Origin: Spirochaetota bacterium
GTDB taxonomy: Bacteria > Spirochaetota > UBA4802 > UBA5550
Length of the DNA stretch: 64,000 nt
NCBI GenBank assembly: GCA_025457915.1
Contig: JALOTL010000006.1
Coordinates: 186,001 to 250,000 of the forward strand
Direction of reading: 5' to 3'
The notes below the pieces were generated by a model. It had not been told where the DNA came from. It did not search any database and saw nothing but the letters and a program-made list of their open reading frames with translations. Numbering within the stretch: position 1 is the first letter of the stretch; each line of letters begins with the position of its first letter. The translations under genes and the position numbers were made by a program. This document shows positions 28,263 to 37,359 of this stretch, piece after piece.

Positions 28263-28274
28263 AGACATTATACC

Positions 28275-28465
28275 TGGAAACACCCTCGCGTCGCGGCAAT
28301 AAAGGCCTCTGCTGCGCGTTTCAAGGTCGGCATTCACCATTGTGCCTATCCGCCACTTTACCATCGGATGAGCTCCCATCTATTTTCAAACATGGATGCC
28401 GTCTTCACTGACGCCGGCCGCCTATAATATCTTCTTGAAGATGTCTACGCCTGTGTTTAATTTTT
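28275..28465 (-). pseudogene. Second remnant of the same GMC-type oxidoreductase gene
   Basis: Read on the minus strand the sequence gives KLNTGVDIFKKIL-stop-AAGVSEDGIHV, then GAHPMVKWRIGTMVNADLET and GLYCRDARVFPG. It aligns without large gaps to the remnant at 22972-23549 (KLNKGIGIIKKIFKAAGAG..., CRIGTVVDANLET, GLYCCDASVFPA). Three in-frame stops show it is dead. The long shared stretches at DNA level (for example GGCAATAAAGGCCTC versus AGCAATAAAGGCCTC) make the relationship clear. The remainder of the gap to 28652 is AT-rich with no gene. Confidence 0.65.
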
Positions 28466-28652
28466 CATAAACGTTCACGTAATGGACTATTTCCCTGTTT
28501 ATTTATTGAGTTTTTGCTCAATTTTACGGCAATTTTAAACACCGCAACTGTATAATAAATATTATACCGTAAATTTTTATTGTAATTATACAGATAAATC
28601 ATAATAATTTTTGATGATAAATAATTCTATAAATATCGCTGGAGGATGGTCT

Positions 28653-29213
28653 ATGAAAAATTTCATGTTGTTTGCCATGCTCGCAATTCTCATCGCACCG
28701 GGGTGCAAGATGATGGGGGGCGACCCTCCGTGCCTCAAGAGCTCGATCAAAAAGTACGACAACGGCAAGGTCACGGAATGCGAGTTGACCAAGAACTACA
28801 AGGTCGGCGAGATAACTTGCGCCGCAAAAACGAAACTGCAACTCCGGGACGACGGGTCCCTGAAGAGCTGCGACCTGGCGGAACCTGTCGAGGTACAGGG
28901 CTTCCCGTGCAAGTCAGGCACGCTGAGCTTCGACGACAAGGGAAAGGTTTACTTCTGCTCAACAACCAGCAAGGAAATCAAGGTTGGCGATGTAACTGTT
29001 CCCGCGGGGAGCCTCATCAATCCATTCGGCTCCGGCAAGGTTAAATTTGCAGAGTGCAAGGAGGCTCCGGCCAAATACAAGGAACTCACCTGCAAAGACG
29101 TAACCTTTAACGATGCCGGCAAGCTTACAAAGTGTCGTCTCGCCGCCGATGCAAGGTGGAAAGGCAAGGCCATGAAGACGGGAACAATGGTGGATATAGG
29201 CCCCAACGACTGA
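28653..29213 (+). CDS. Small lipoprotein with repeated Cys/Gly beta units
   Basis: The 186-residue product begins MKNFMLFAMLAILIAPGC, a lipoprotein signal with a lipobox ending at Cys18. The mature part is a tandem array of short units in the pattern K-x-T-C/S-x-L (GKVTECELTKNYKVGEITC, GSLKSCDLAEPVEVQGFPC, GKVYFCSTTSKEIKVGDVT, GKVKFAECKEAP, GKLTKCRLAADARW). These resemble a repeated beta-hairpin of about 30 residues, with Cys at similar places. GGAGG with 7-base spacing fixes this start rather than 28611. A strong terminator follows. It is probably an outer-membrane or periplasmic anchored structural protein of unknown function. Confidence 0.75.
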   Translation: MKNFMLFAMLAILIAPGCKMMGGDPPCLKSSIKKYDNGKVTECELTKNYKVGEITCAAKTKLQLRDDGSLKSCDLAEPVEVQGFPCKSGTLSFDDKGKVYFCSTTSKEIKVGDVTVPAGSLINPFGSGKVKFAECKEAPAKYKELTCKDVTFNDAGKLTKCRLAADARWKGKAMKTGTMVDIGPND

Positions 29214-29264
29214 CTCTTGCCTTGTGAATTTATCAATTTTCAGGTAAAATAAAAATGCAACAAA

Positions 29265-29295
29265 CCCGGCGGAGATCCCGCCGGGCATCTTTTTC
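29265..29295 (+). terminator. Rho-independent terminator of the repeat lipoprotein gene
   Basis: A perfect 8-bp stem (CCCGGCGG / CCGCCGGG) with a 5-base loop is followed by CATCTTTTTCTT. It lies 52 bases downstream of the lipoprotein stop. Confidence 0.85.
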
Positions 29296-29368
29296 TTATC
29301 CTCACATAAACAGTTAATATCCCCTAAAACCCCGCGAAAAAGGCATTTGAAAGCCTCATTTTTTACTA

Positions 29369-29404
29369 AACATTTGTTGACTATTTTGCGGGCCCGTGTA
29401 TATT
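29369..29404 (+). promoter_or_regulatory. umuDC promoter with LexA-like palindrome
   Basis: TTGACT (29377-29382) and TATATT (29399-29404) are spaced by 16 bases. AACATTTGTT (29369-29378) overlaps the -35 box and has the AAC-N4-GTT core seen in Gram-positive-type LexA boxes. A transcript from this promoter would begin about at the ATG of umuD. Regulation by LexA is inference from the palindrome and the gene pair. Confidence 0.45.
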
Positions 29405-29410
29405 TGTCAT

Positions 29411-29896
29411 ATGGATGCTTTTTACAGGCCTTACACCCCGAAGGCGGAAAACCCGGATAAACGCGGCATTGCCGTGAGGGAGGTCTTCGCCTTCGGGGCG
29501 CTTTCCTGCGTGAAAATCCCGCTTTTCGCGTCCTCAGTGCCCGCGGGATTCCCCTCCCCGGCAGACGACTACGTCGAAAAAAAGCTCGATTTCAACGAAT
29601 ACCTGGTGAAGCACCCGGCCGCCACCTTCTGCGTCAGGGTATCCGGCAGCTCCATGACCGGCGCGGGCATAAGGTCCGGCGACATACTGGTGGTGGACAG
29701 GGCAGTCGAGCCCTCGGACGGCAGGATAGTGGTGGCCGTCCTGGCCGGAGAACTCACGGTGAAGCGCATCATGAGATCCAGGGGCAGGATCTGCCTTGTC
29801 TCGGAGAACCCAGAGTACGGCCCCATGGAGGTGACGCAGGATTCTGGCTTCGAAGTCTGGGGCGTGGTCACCCACGTCATACACCACGCGGAGTAG
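29411..29896 (+). CDS. umuD: UmuD, SOS translesion polymerase subunit
   Basis: UmuD is the self-cleaving S24-family partner of the translesion polymerase. The 161-residue protein shows the cleavage site VPAGFPSP (Ala-Gly bond), the catalytic Ser in VSGSSMTG, and the general-base Lys in GELTVKRI, with order and spacing like E. coli UmuD. RecA-stimulated cleavage would make the active UmuD' form. The ATG at 29411 is preferred over 29396 because it begins the conserved part and falls at the predicted transcription start; no Shine-Dalgarno sequence is visible for either. It is separated by 3 bases from umuC. Base composition is much more GC-rich than the surroundings. Confidence 0.92.
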   Translation: MDAFYRPYTPKAENPDKRGIAVREVFAFGALSCVKIPLFASSVPAGFPSPADDYVEKKLDFNEYLVKHPAATFCVRVSGSSMTGAGIRSGDILVVDRAVEPSDGRIVVAVLAGELTVKRIMRSRGRICLVSENPEYGPMEVTQDSGFEVWGVVTHVIHHAE

Positions 29897-29899
29897 GCC

Positions 29900-31168
29900 A
29901 TGGACGACACCGTGGCGCTCGTCGACTGCAACAGCTTCTACGCCTCGTGCGAAAGGGTCTTCGCGCCCGACCTGGAGGGCCGGCCGGTGGTGGTGCTCTC
30001 CAACAACGACGGCTGCGTGGTTTCCAGGTCCGACGAGGCGAAGGCCCTGGGCATAGAGATCGGCGTGCCGATCTTCAAGTGCGGGCGCCTCCTGCTGAAC
30101 AGCGGCGGCAGGATATTCTCCTCAAACTATTCCCTCTACGGCGACATGTCACAGAGGGTCATGGAAACCCTGTCCGCGTTCACGCCGTCCATGGAGGTAT
30201 ATTCCATAGACGAGGCCTTCCTCTTTCTCTCCGGCTTCTCCCGGACCGCCCTCACGGACTACGGCCGAAAAATCAGGAAAACCGTCAGGCAGTGGACCGG
30301 CATCCCGGTATCGGTGGGCATCGGACCGACCAAGACCCTGGCGAAGATCGCCAACAGGATCGCGAAAAAGGATCCGAGGCTCGGCGGCTCGTTCAACGTC
30401 CGCGGGCACCCGCGCATCGACGCCATCCTGGAGTCGGTGGACGTCGGCGACGTCTGGGGCGTGGGCCCCCGGTACGCCCGACTCCTCAGGAAAAACGGCA
30501 TATTCACGGCCAGGGCCCTGCGCGACGCCCCGGACAGGTGGGTGCGGAAAAACATGACGATAACCGGACTGAGAACTGCCACGGAGCTCCGCGGGACGCC
30601 ATGCATCCCGATCGAGGAGGCGCCGCCGCCTAAAAAGGGCGTGGTAAGCTCCAGGTCCTTCGGCTCGCCCGTGGAATCGCTCGACGCCGTTCTGGAGGCG
30701 CTTTCGAACTACGCCGCCACGGCCGCCCGGAAGCTCCGCGCGCAGTGCTCGGCCGCGTCCGTAATCGGCGTATTCCTCGCCACTGACAGGTTCCGGCCCG
30801 GGCCCCAGTACGCGAACTTCATCACCGCGAAGCTCCCGGTGCCCACCTCGTTCACCCCGGATCTGGTGCGCCACGCCCGCGCGCTGCTCCGCGTCATATA
30901 CAGGCCCGGATACAGCTACAGGAAGACCGGTGTGCTCCTGGACGGAATCATCCCGGAGGGAAACGCCCAGCTGAACCTGTTCGAATCCGCCCCGGACGAA
31001 CGGCAGGCCGAGCTTATGAGGACAGTCGACCGCATAAACGACAGGCTGGGCGGCGACACCGTTCACCTCGGCGCGGAGGGTATACGCAGGGCATGGGGGA
31101 TGAAGAGACTGAAGCTCTCGCCATGCTACACCACCCGCTGGAACGAGCTGCCGGTGGTCCGCTGCTGA
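29900..31168 (+). CDS. umuC: UmuC, DNA polymerase V catalytic subunit
   Basis: This is a Y-family error-prone polymerase (422 residues) that copies damaged DNA with UmuD'. Family landmarks are all present: [16 protein letters not shown] (metal-binding Asp, residues 6-21), [23 protein letters not shown] (catalytic acidic pair, about 95-102), the [20 protein letters not shown] block, and the UmuC C-terminal tail ([24 protein letters not shown]). The length is normal for the family. It is in one operon with umuD and has the same high GC content, so the pair may have been acquired together. Confidence 0.95.
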   Translation: MDDTVALVDCNSFYASCERVFAPDLEGRPVVVLSNNDGCVVSRSDEAKALGIEIGVPIFKCGRLLLNSGGRIFSSNYSLYGDMSQRVMETLSAFTPSMEVYSIDEAFLFLSGFSRTALTDYGRKIRKTVRQWTGIPVSVGIGPTKTLAKIANRIAKKDPRLGGSFNVRGHPRIDAILESVDVGDVWGVGPRYARLLRKNGIFTARALRDAPDRWVRKNMTITGLRTATELRGTPCIPIEEAPPPKKGVVSSRSFGSPVESLDAVLEALSNYAATAARKLRAQCSAASVIGVFLATDRFRPGPQYANFITAKLPVPTSFTPDLVRHARALLRVIYRPGYSYRKTGVLLDGIIPEGNAQLNLFESAPDERQAELMRTVDRINDRLGGDTVHLGAEGIRRAWGMKRLKLSPCYTTRWNELPVVRC

Positions 31169-31293
31169 ACTGCCGCTTTTTGCGCAATTAATGATTGCTT
31201 TTTAAAATGTCTTACGCTGTATATTAATATTTTCACAGTCTTTAACGCCGGTTTTATCGGCTTTCATTTTACTGCATGCAGGGCGGTATTCAC

Positions 31294-32937
31294 ATGGCTG
31301 ATTATCTTATAAAAGACGCTCTTATCGTCGACGGAACGGGCGGGAAACCCTTCACGGGCTCCGTTACCCTGACCGGCGGCAGAATTGACAGGATAATAAA
31401 AAAGAACGGAAGGTCCGGCGGCGCGCCCCGGGCGAAAAAAACCATAAATGCCAGCGGCCTGGCACTCTCGCCGGGCTTCATCGATATACACTCCCACTGC
31501 GACTGGCTGCTTCCCGACCCGAATAATGCCGAGGTGCTCGCGCCCCTCATGCTCCAGGGGGTCACGACCGTCGTGACGGGCCAGTGCGGAAGCTCTCCAG
31601 CGCCCGTCTTCAGGGACAATACAGGCACGCTCGATTTCGTATCAGACGTGCTCTGCGACAATCCCATATCGTTCGACAACCCGACGCTCGGGTCCTTTTT
31701 CACCGCGCTCGAGAAAAATGGTATCGCGATGAACATGGCCCATTTCATCGGACACGGCACGCTTAACCTGACCATGAAGGGCGAGGCATACAGGCGGAGA
31801 TTCACACCGGCGGAGCTCGTGAGAATGGCGGCATCCATCGACGAGTCCTTCGATTCCGGCGCCTTCGGACTGTCGTTCGGGCTCGGTTATCCTCCAGGCA
31901 TCTTTTCCGGCCTGGAAGAGCTTGAATGGTTTGCCGGATTCGCAGGCAGGAGAAAAGCGGTCGTTTCCGTGCACCTGAAGTCGCTCGGCGCCATATCCCC
32001 GGCCTATCCGTTCATCCCGGGAGGCACGCCCCACAACCTCATGGCTCTCAGGGAGATGGTCGATGTCGCGAAAAAGTCCGGCGCGGCCCTGCAGGTATCC
32101 CACCTGATATTCACAGGCAAGCCGTCCTGGAAAACCGCTGACGCCATGATAGGCGCCATCGAAAAAGAAAGCGCCTCCGGTCTCGACATCGCCTTCGATG
32201 CCTTCCCGTACACGGCCGGCAACACGGCCATGGTGGCGCTAATCCCTTCCTGGTTTTTCAAGAACTTCGACAGGAACATAAAAAGCCGGCTCATGATCGC
32301 AAGGTTCAGGGCAATGTGGAAAATCGCGAACATGATAATGGGCTTCGACGTGTACGGCGATACAATCGTCCTCAAGGCCAATTACGAACCCTTCGAGAAA
32401 TACGACGGCATGACCTTTTCAGCCATCGCCGCAGCGGAGGGGATCACAACATTCGATGCGTTCCTGCTCCTGGCTGAAAAAACGAAGGCCATGACACGGG
32501 TCCTCATCCCGGGGTATTATGACAACGAGGGACCGGACGGGATCATGACAAGGGTGCTGAACCACCCCCTTTGCCGGTTTGAAACGGACGCAATAATAAC
32601 GAGAAAAGGCTTCCAGAACCCTGCGACCTACGGCAATTTCCCGAAAATTCTCGGCGGGATATCCAGGGACATGGGACTTATGCCTCTGGAGGAGGCCGTA
32701 CGGAAGATGACAGGCGCGTCCGCCTCCAGGCTCGGAATCAAGAAAAGGGGCGAGATCAGGGAAGGATATTACGCCGACCTTGTACTTTTCGATCCGCAGA
32801 AAATCAACGAGAACCCGGAGCCGAACAAACCGGCGCTGGGAATCAAACACGTGTTCATCAACGGGGGCCACGCCGTTGACTCCGGCAGGCTGGACCGCAA
32901 AAAGACGCATGGCAGGGTACTGAGAAAAAATGAATGA
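31294..32937 (+). CDS. N-acyl-D-amino-acid deacylase family amidohydrolase
   Basis: This 547-residue member of the metal-dependent amidohydrolase superfamily is closest to D-aminoacylase, which removes the acyl group from N-acyl-D-amino acids. The metal site is visible: SPGFIDIHSHCDW (HxH, about residue 62), GVTTVVTGQCGSSPAPV, the bridging region VSVHLKS, SHLIFTGKPSW, and the late Asp in DAIITRKG. The C-terminal IREGYYADLVLFDPQKI is the usual amidohydrolase ending. I chose the ATG at 31294 because GGGCGG lies 7 bases before it; the track start at 31276 lacks a site. Whether the true substrate is a D-acylamino acid or another cyclic amide cannot be told from sequence. Confidence 0.85.
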   Translation: MADYLIKDALIVDGTGGKPFTGSVTLTGGRIDRIIKKNGRSGGAPRAKKTINASGLALSPGFIDIHSHCDWLLPDPNNAEVLAPLMLQGVTTVVTGQCGSSPAPVFRDNTGTLDFVSDVLCDNPISFDNPTLGSFFTALEKNGIAMNMAHFIGHGTLNLTMKGEAYRRRFTPAELVRMAASIDESFDSGAFGLSFGLGYPPGIFSGLEELEWFAGFAGRRKAVVSVHLKSLGAISPAYPFIPGGTPHNLMALREMVDVAKKSGAALQVSHLIFTGKPSWKTADAMIGAIEKESASGLDIAFDAFPYTAGNTAMVALIPSWFFKNFDRNIKSRLMIARFRAMWKIANMIMGFDVYGDTIVLKANYEPFEKYDGMTFSAIAAAEGITTFDAFLLLAEKTKAMTRVLIPGYYDNEGPDGIMTRVLNHPLCRFETDAIITRKGFQNPATYGNFPKILGGISRDMGLMPLEEAVRKMTGASASRLGIKKRGEIREGYYADLVLFDPQKINENPEPNKPALGIKHVFINGGHAVDSGRLDRKKTHGRVLRKNE

Positions 32938-32973
32938 GGTTACGAGGATAGCATAAAAATGAGGCGGCGGGCG

Positions 32974-35274
32974 TCAGCCCAGTTCCTCTTTTTTCTTCTC
33001 GATGGTCCTTATTGTGTCAGTGCTTCCCCTGTTGATTGAATCGACATTGGCCGTGATCTCCTCTATCGTGGCGGTCAGCTCCTCTGAAGCCGCGGCGATC
33101 TTCTCCACCTCCTGCGAGGCGATCCCGGCGGTGGCCACGATCTCCTCCGGGAGCTTCGTGATCTCGTCGTTTATCCTGTCGAGCGCGGCGGAGAGCGTCA
33201 GGTTCACGTTTTTTAAAAGCTCGACCGAGCTCTGGTTCTTTCTGTAAACGTTTTCAATGCCGGTCTGGACGTTCTTGTTTATGATGTTTATCTCCTTCAC
33301 GCCCTCCTGCGACTTCTCAGCAAGCTTTGACACCTCGTCCGCGACCACGGCGAAACCCTTTCCCTGGTCTCCCGCCCTGGCCGCCTCGATCGAAGCGTTC
33401 AGCGAAAGAAGGTTGATCTGGTCTGTTATGTCGTCGAGCACCTGCTGTGACTCGGTGATTTTCTTCGTCTCCTGTATGAGCATGTTGGTGAGCTGGTTGT
33501 TTTCGTCCACCGCGCCGTAAACCTCGCCGAAAGACCTGTTGATCTGGTCTATCAGGTTTCTGAGCAGCTGGTCGATCTTCACCCTCATGTTGTTCACGTG
33601 GTCCACGACGTCCTGGACTATGGACTGGAGCTTGGTCTGGGCCTCGACGTTCAGCTGGTTTGATTTTGAAAATTCTTCGAGTCCGTTCAGTATCTCCATC
33701 GTGGCGCGCGACGTCTTCTTCATCTCTTCAATTGTGGCATTGAAGACCGAGAGGGTATCCCCCGCCCTGGTCTCCGCCGAAGACTTCTCCCTGTCAAGGC
33801 GGTGCATCATGAACTCCTCGCGCGCCCTGTGGTCGAGTGTATCCTCCCTCCTGAGAATCGACACCCTTCTCGTCAGGCCCATGTATATATCCCGGGCCAG
33901 TCCGGCCACGATGCCAGCGCCGCATATGAACAGCGAGAGTCCCAGAATAACCGGCTCCCCGCCGAGAAGAGCGGAGGATGCCGCCGCTCCCGCCATGAAG
34001 AGGTACGCAATTTTTCTTCCCATTTTCCTCTTCCGCTTGGCAGCCCTGACGCTGCTCCTGTAATGGGTCATAAGCAGCTTCCTGATCTCGGGGTAATCGA
34101 GTTTCCTTACGTCCTTTCCGTGCTCCCTTTTTATCCTGCCGGCTATGTCCATGGCTATGGAAACATAGAACTTCTGCCATGGCATGAGCATGTCGTAATA
34201 TATGATGAACCTGTTTTTATCGGAGTTGTATACTACCGTTTCCACTACCCGGGGATCCGTTTTAACGGTATCCCCGTCGAGTCCGTATATGACCCTGTAG
34301 TCCCTGTCAAAGGCGAAGACGGCCCTGTCAGTATAACGCACCGGCTTTCCGAGTGAATCGTGGAGAACCCCGGAATCCTTGTCGTTGATGTCGAAAAAAC
34401 AACCCTCGTCGTTCATCCTGTAGCACTTGCCGTCGTAGAACTTCGGGACCTGGTCAGGAAGAAGGGGCACCTCAAAGGTCCTGTACCCTGAATTAACATA
34501 TAGCCCCTTGAAATAACCTATGCCCAGGGTGTTGTATGCGTGGGATATTATCGAAAAATAATCGGATAAACCGGTCCCGTATACGGTCTCCTCGCCCGGC
34601 CTGTATTTTTTTCCGTCGATCGTTACTTCTTCCGGCCTGTTGAGATATGGAAGAAACCTCTTCGGTGTTTTCTGGTAGGTAAAAACTAGCTCCATTTCCT
34701 TCTTCTTCTGCAGGAATCCGGAGAGTGTCCTGGATGTACAGTCCGACAGCGTACTGTACTTGTGCGCCACCTTCCCGGCCACCTTGCCCATTATGTGATA
34801 CGGAACGAGGATGAACTGCAGGGCCCCCTTTCTTTCCAGGGTAAGCTGGAATGAGGAAGTCCTGAGACCTATTATCTCCACAACTTTTCGTATGGAATCG
34901 AAATCAAGATTTTCATAAAAGGAGAGCACTCGGTATTGTATGGCAAAATAAAAGTGTTCGGTTACTTTATTAAACGGATGGCGCCTGATGGCCCGCAGGT
35001 CGGCCTTGGTCAAACCGATGTCGTCAAGCACGTTCCTGTAAGCGATTTCCGTATGGTCGTTCCTCAGGTATTCAAGGAAAGACGTAATATAGTACCATGC
35101 TAGGCCGTGCGGTTCGGACGAATGCCTGTGAGGATAAAGGTCCTTTTCGTAGCCGCCGGACCTCTTGACCACCTCGAGAAGATAATCGGATATTTTTCTG
35201 AATTCCCAGGGCCTGATGGTTTCATCCGGCTTGAAAAAAACAGGATCCCTGACGTCGTTCGCTTTCTTGTTCAT
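32974..35274 (-). CDS. Methyl-accepting chemotaxis-type signalling protein with large soluble N-terminal region
   Basis: The 766-residue protein has a C-terminal MCP signalling domain (about 530-750) with the conserved hairpin tip [36 protein letters not shown] and heptad-rich arms. Unusually, there is no N-terminal membrane helix. Residues 1-420 are soluble and of no family I can name, and two hydrophobic helices lie in the middle ([35 protein letters not shown], about 425-465). A long helix then leads directly into the signalling domain; I see no HAMP domain. It probably relays a cytoplasmic or membrane-proximal signal to CheA. It stands alone with a 192-base upstream gap, so it is not in a chemotaxis operon. 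Confidence 0.85.
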   Translation of the reverse strand: MNKKANDVRDPVFFKPDETIRPWEFRKISDYLLEVVKRSGGYEKDLYPHRHSSEPHGLAWYYITSFLEYLRNDHTEIAYRNVLDDIGLTKADLRAIRRHPFNKVTEHFYFAIQYRVLSFYENLDFDSIRKVVEIIGLRTSSFQLTLERKGALQFILVPYHIMGKVAGKVAHKYSTLSDCTSRTLSGFLQKKKEMELVFTYQKTPKRFLPYLNRPEEVTIDGKKYRPGEETVYGTGLSDYFSIISHAYNTLGIGYFKGLYVNSGYRTFEVPLLPDQVPKFYDGKCYRMNDEGCFFDINDKDSGVLHDSLGKPVRYTDRAVFAFDRDYRVIYGLDGDTVKTDPRVVETVVYNSDKNRFIIYYDMLMPWQKFYVSIAMDIAGRIKREHGKDVRKLDYPEIRKLLMTHYRSSVRAAKRKRKMGRKIAYLFMAGAAASSALLGGEPVILGLSLFICGAGIVAGLARDIYMGLTRRVSILRREDTLDHRAREEFMMHRLDREKSSAETRAGDTLSVFNATIEEMKKTSRATMEILNGLEEFSKSNQLNVEAQTKLQSIVQDVVDHVNNMRVKIDQLLRNLIDQINRSFGEVYGAVDENNQLTNMLIQETKKITESQQVLDDITDQINLLSLNASIEAARAGDQGKGFAVVADEVSKLAEKSQEGVKEINIINKNVQTGIENVYRKNQSSVELLKNVNLTLSAALDRINDEITKLPEEIVATAGIASQEVEKIAAASEELTATIEEITANVDSINRGSTDTIRTIEKKKEELG

Positions 35275-35466
35275 GTCTGATTTATTGATAAAACGATACG
35301 GAAAATATTTAGAAGATGATATAGAAGGTGCACTAAAATAATCAAGTTAAAAATATTTCCGCTGAAAAATCATGTTTAAAAAAATCAGGTTTCCCGGCCG
35401 GCATGAATAAACCCGGTGGAATCAGCCGATCATTTTGGATCAGGTGATTTTAATGGTTGTTCACCT

Positions 35467-36084
35467 TTAATCACCCTTTCTGCATTCAGGCTGGTAAAGC
35501 TTCATATAGTCCATTATTATGATCTTCGCCGGCTCTATCATGTCCTGTCTGAGATTGCGGTCCTCGTATACCCTGTTTACCGACTCCCACGCCTGGCACC
35601 AGTTTGAATCCATCGCAAGCTGGGCCTTTGCTATAGCGAGAACGACGTTTACAGTAAAGCTGGACCTGTTCCTCTGTCTTGCTTTTTCAAGAAAGACGAT
35701 CCCTTTCTTCGGGTGGAAGTAATCGTCCATTACAAGAAGATAGCCGTAGCAGAAAATCTCGTCCGGAAGCATAAGGCCCGGATTGGCGATGATTCTTTTT
35801 CCTTTCTTTTCGGATACGTATTTCAGGAAAAGCGGCGCGTTCCCCTTGCCGTCAATGTTCCATGAAAGGGCGTTTATGACCGCCGCCTTCAGATCAACCG
35901 GTTTTTTCGGATCGGAAAGAAACTCGGCAAAGGACCTGTCCATGATCCCCGAATCCTTCGCCTTCTTGACGACCGGGTTGTCCAGGTAGGCCTTGTGGAA
36001 ATCGGTTGAGGTTACAGGCGAATCCGGATATGAAGCTGCAGGCATTAAAAGAATAAATAAAAACGGGATAATCCTGTTATACAT
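35467..36084 (-). CDS. Secreted hypothetical protein
   Basis: This 205-residue protein is not recognised. It has a signal peptide (MYNRIIPFLFILLMPAASYP) and a helical, charged mature part with one aromatic-rich loop (IFCYGYLLVMDDYFHPKKG) and two late Cys. It lies 9 bases behind the zinc-ribbon gene and ends the six-gene minus-strand cluster that begins at 38892. It is probably periplasmic. Confidence 0.6.
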   Translation of the reverse strand: MYNRIIPFLFILLMPAASYPDSPVTSTDFHKAYLDNPVVKKAKDSGIMDRSFAEFLSDPKKPVDLKAAVINALSWNIDGKGNAPLFLKYVSEKKGKRIIANPGLMLPDEIFCYGYLLVMDDYFHPKKGIVFLEKARQRNRSSFTVNVVLAIAKAQLAMDSNWCQAWESVNRVYEDRNLRQDMIEPAKIIIMDYMKLYQPECRKGD

Positions 36085-36093
36085 TTTTCTACC

Positions 36094-36354
36094 TCACGAA
36101 ATGCCGGACCCGCAGTGAGGGCATTCCTCCGCCGGATACAGCTCGTCCATGGATTTCAAATCTCTGTAGACGGAACCGCATTCGTCGCAGAGATAAAATA
36201 TCTTCCCGCACTTTTTGCAGGCATACTTTTCAAGGGTCCCCTCCTCGCAGAAGGGACAGATTTTGCTGTTTTCTTCAGACAAGTTCGCCACCTCGGGTAT
36301 AAATCTTTTACGTTGATCCCGTAAGAACAGATTCATCAAGTTCTCCAGACCCAT
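36094..36354 (-). CDS. Small double zinc-ribbon protein
   Basis: The 86-residue product holds eight Cys in four CxxC pairs: ICPFCEEGTLEKYACKKCG, then FYLCDECGSVY and EECPHCGSG. This arrangement forms two zinc ribbons. Such small ribbons bind nucleic acid or act as metal-binding adaptors. The ORF track begins 31 residues earlier in sequence that does not look like protein; the ATG at 36354 (MGLENLMNLF) has GGAAA upstream and is preferred. The next gene begins 9 bases beyond its stop. The role is unknown. Confidence 0.65.
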   Translation of the reverse strand: MGLENLMNLFLRDQRKRFIPEVANLSEENSKICPFCEEGTLEKYACKKCGKIFYLCDECGSVYRDLKSMDELYPAEECPHCGSGIS

Positions 36355-36467
36355 GATTTCCGGACTGACTGGCGGCCGGATTATTGGATACGGGCAGGGG
36401 TCCGAGTCCGGGAAGCATGAAAATAAATTAACCTGATTTGCAGGCAAGTCAAGCTTTAATAAAAAAT

Positions 36468-37349
36468 CTATTTCCCGGGGGTCGTCCCGGGCGGTTTGCC
36501 ATCAATGGAAAATCGCCTCCCGCGGAAGACGGCCTCGGCAGCTTTTTTGTAAGCGCTGCTTTCAAAATAGCGTTTCAGTTTCATTGATACCGGCATGATC
36601 TGCTCCGAAGGCTCGTATAAAAAAGGCTTCCCGGCGGAGAGATCATTTACGGCGCCCTGTTCCACGGCCCATGACAGCTCGTGAATCGGACGGCCGCCCA
36701 GGTCCCTCAGTATTGCGCGAAGGACACCCTCCTTCTCGGGGTCCATGAAAAAAAACTTTTTTGAATACATCACCGCGCTGTGGATCCGCTCCGGCACGTC
36801 CATGAATCCGTCTTTCAGCAGTTCGGCGCCCAGCTTTTCAAGGATGCTGAAAAGATATTTTACCGCCCCCAGGCCCGGCTTTACCTGCCCCGGAAGGGCC
36901 GGCCTTTCGGGCGTGAATTTTTTAGCCGGGTCCTGCAGGGATATCCATTCAAGATAGAGCAGTTCAAGAGGCATCCTCTTCACTGCTTTTCTAAGTATCG
37001 TCGATCCTGTCTCAAGGGTTTTTTCTGATATCCGCAGGTCCACAAGGAGTTTCCCCGGGGCGTGCTTTCCGGAATACACCCTGAAGTAATGGATCCTGTT
37101 GTCGTCCCTGTCCACATCAATAACCAGGCTGTCATGCCCCCTGGATGCGCAGTGCCCCGCGAGTCCGGTGGCGCGTACCATTTCAACCATGTCTTCCGCC
37201 GAGTACCGGTTAAGGAAAAGCGCTTCGCATGCGTCCGTTCTTGAATAGGTGCTGAGGCTGCAACCTATATCCGACATGCCGCCCGATATGTCGTAAATGC
37301 CGCCTCCCCGTTTTTTTTTGACGAAAACTGATCTTATTTTTCCCAGCAT
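36468..37349 (-). CDS. Hypothetical cytosolic protein
   Basis: This 293-residue protein has no signal peptide or membrane helix. It contains a segment LEWISLQDPAKKFTPERPALPGQVKPGLG (about 140-170) that looks like a conserved core of some uncharacterised family. I do not know its function. Start selection: GAGG lies 8 bases before the ATG at 37349, and this leaves a 10-base gap after the MBL-fold gene, whereas the track start at 37370 would overlap that gene. It is co-directional with five other genes of the cluster. Confidence 0.65.
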   Translation of the reverse strand: MLGKIRSVFVKKKRGGGIYDISGGMSDIGCSLSTYSRTDACEALFLNRYSAEDMVEMVRATGLAGHCASRGHDSLVIDVDRDDNRIHYFRVYSGKHAPGKLLVDLRISEKTLETGSTILRKAVKRMPLELLYLEWISLQDPAKKFTPERPALPGQVKPGLGAVKYLFSILEKLGAELLKDGFMDVPERIHSAVMYSKKFFFMDPEKEGVLRAILRDLGGRPIHELSWAVEQGAVNDLSAGKPFLYEPSEQIMPVSMKLKRYFESSAYKKAAEAVFRGRRFSIDGKPPGTTPGK

Positions 37350-37359
37350 GTTCAATTCC

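Noticed and set aside
30149-31066. 305-codon ORF on the minus strand inside umuC
   Set aside because: A shadow of the GC-rich umuC frame; no start signal, and the + strand gives a complete UmuC.
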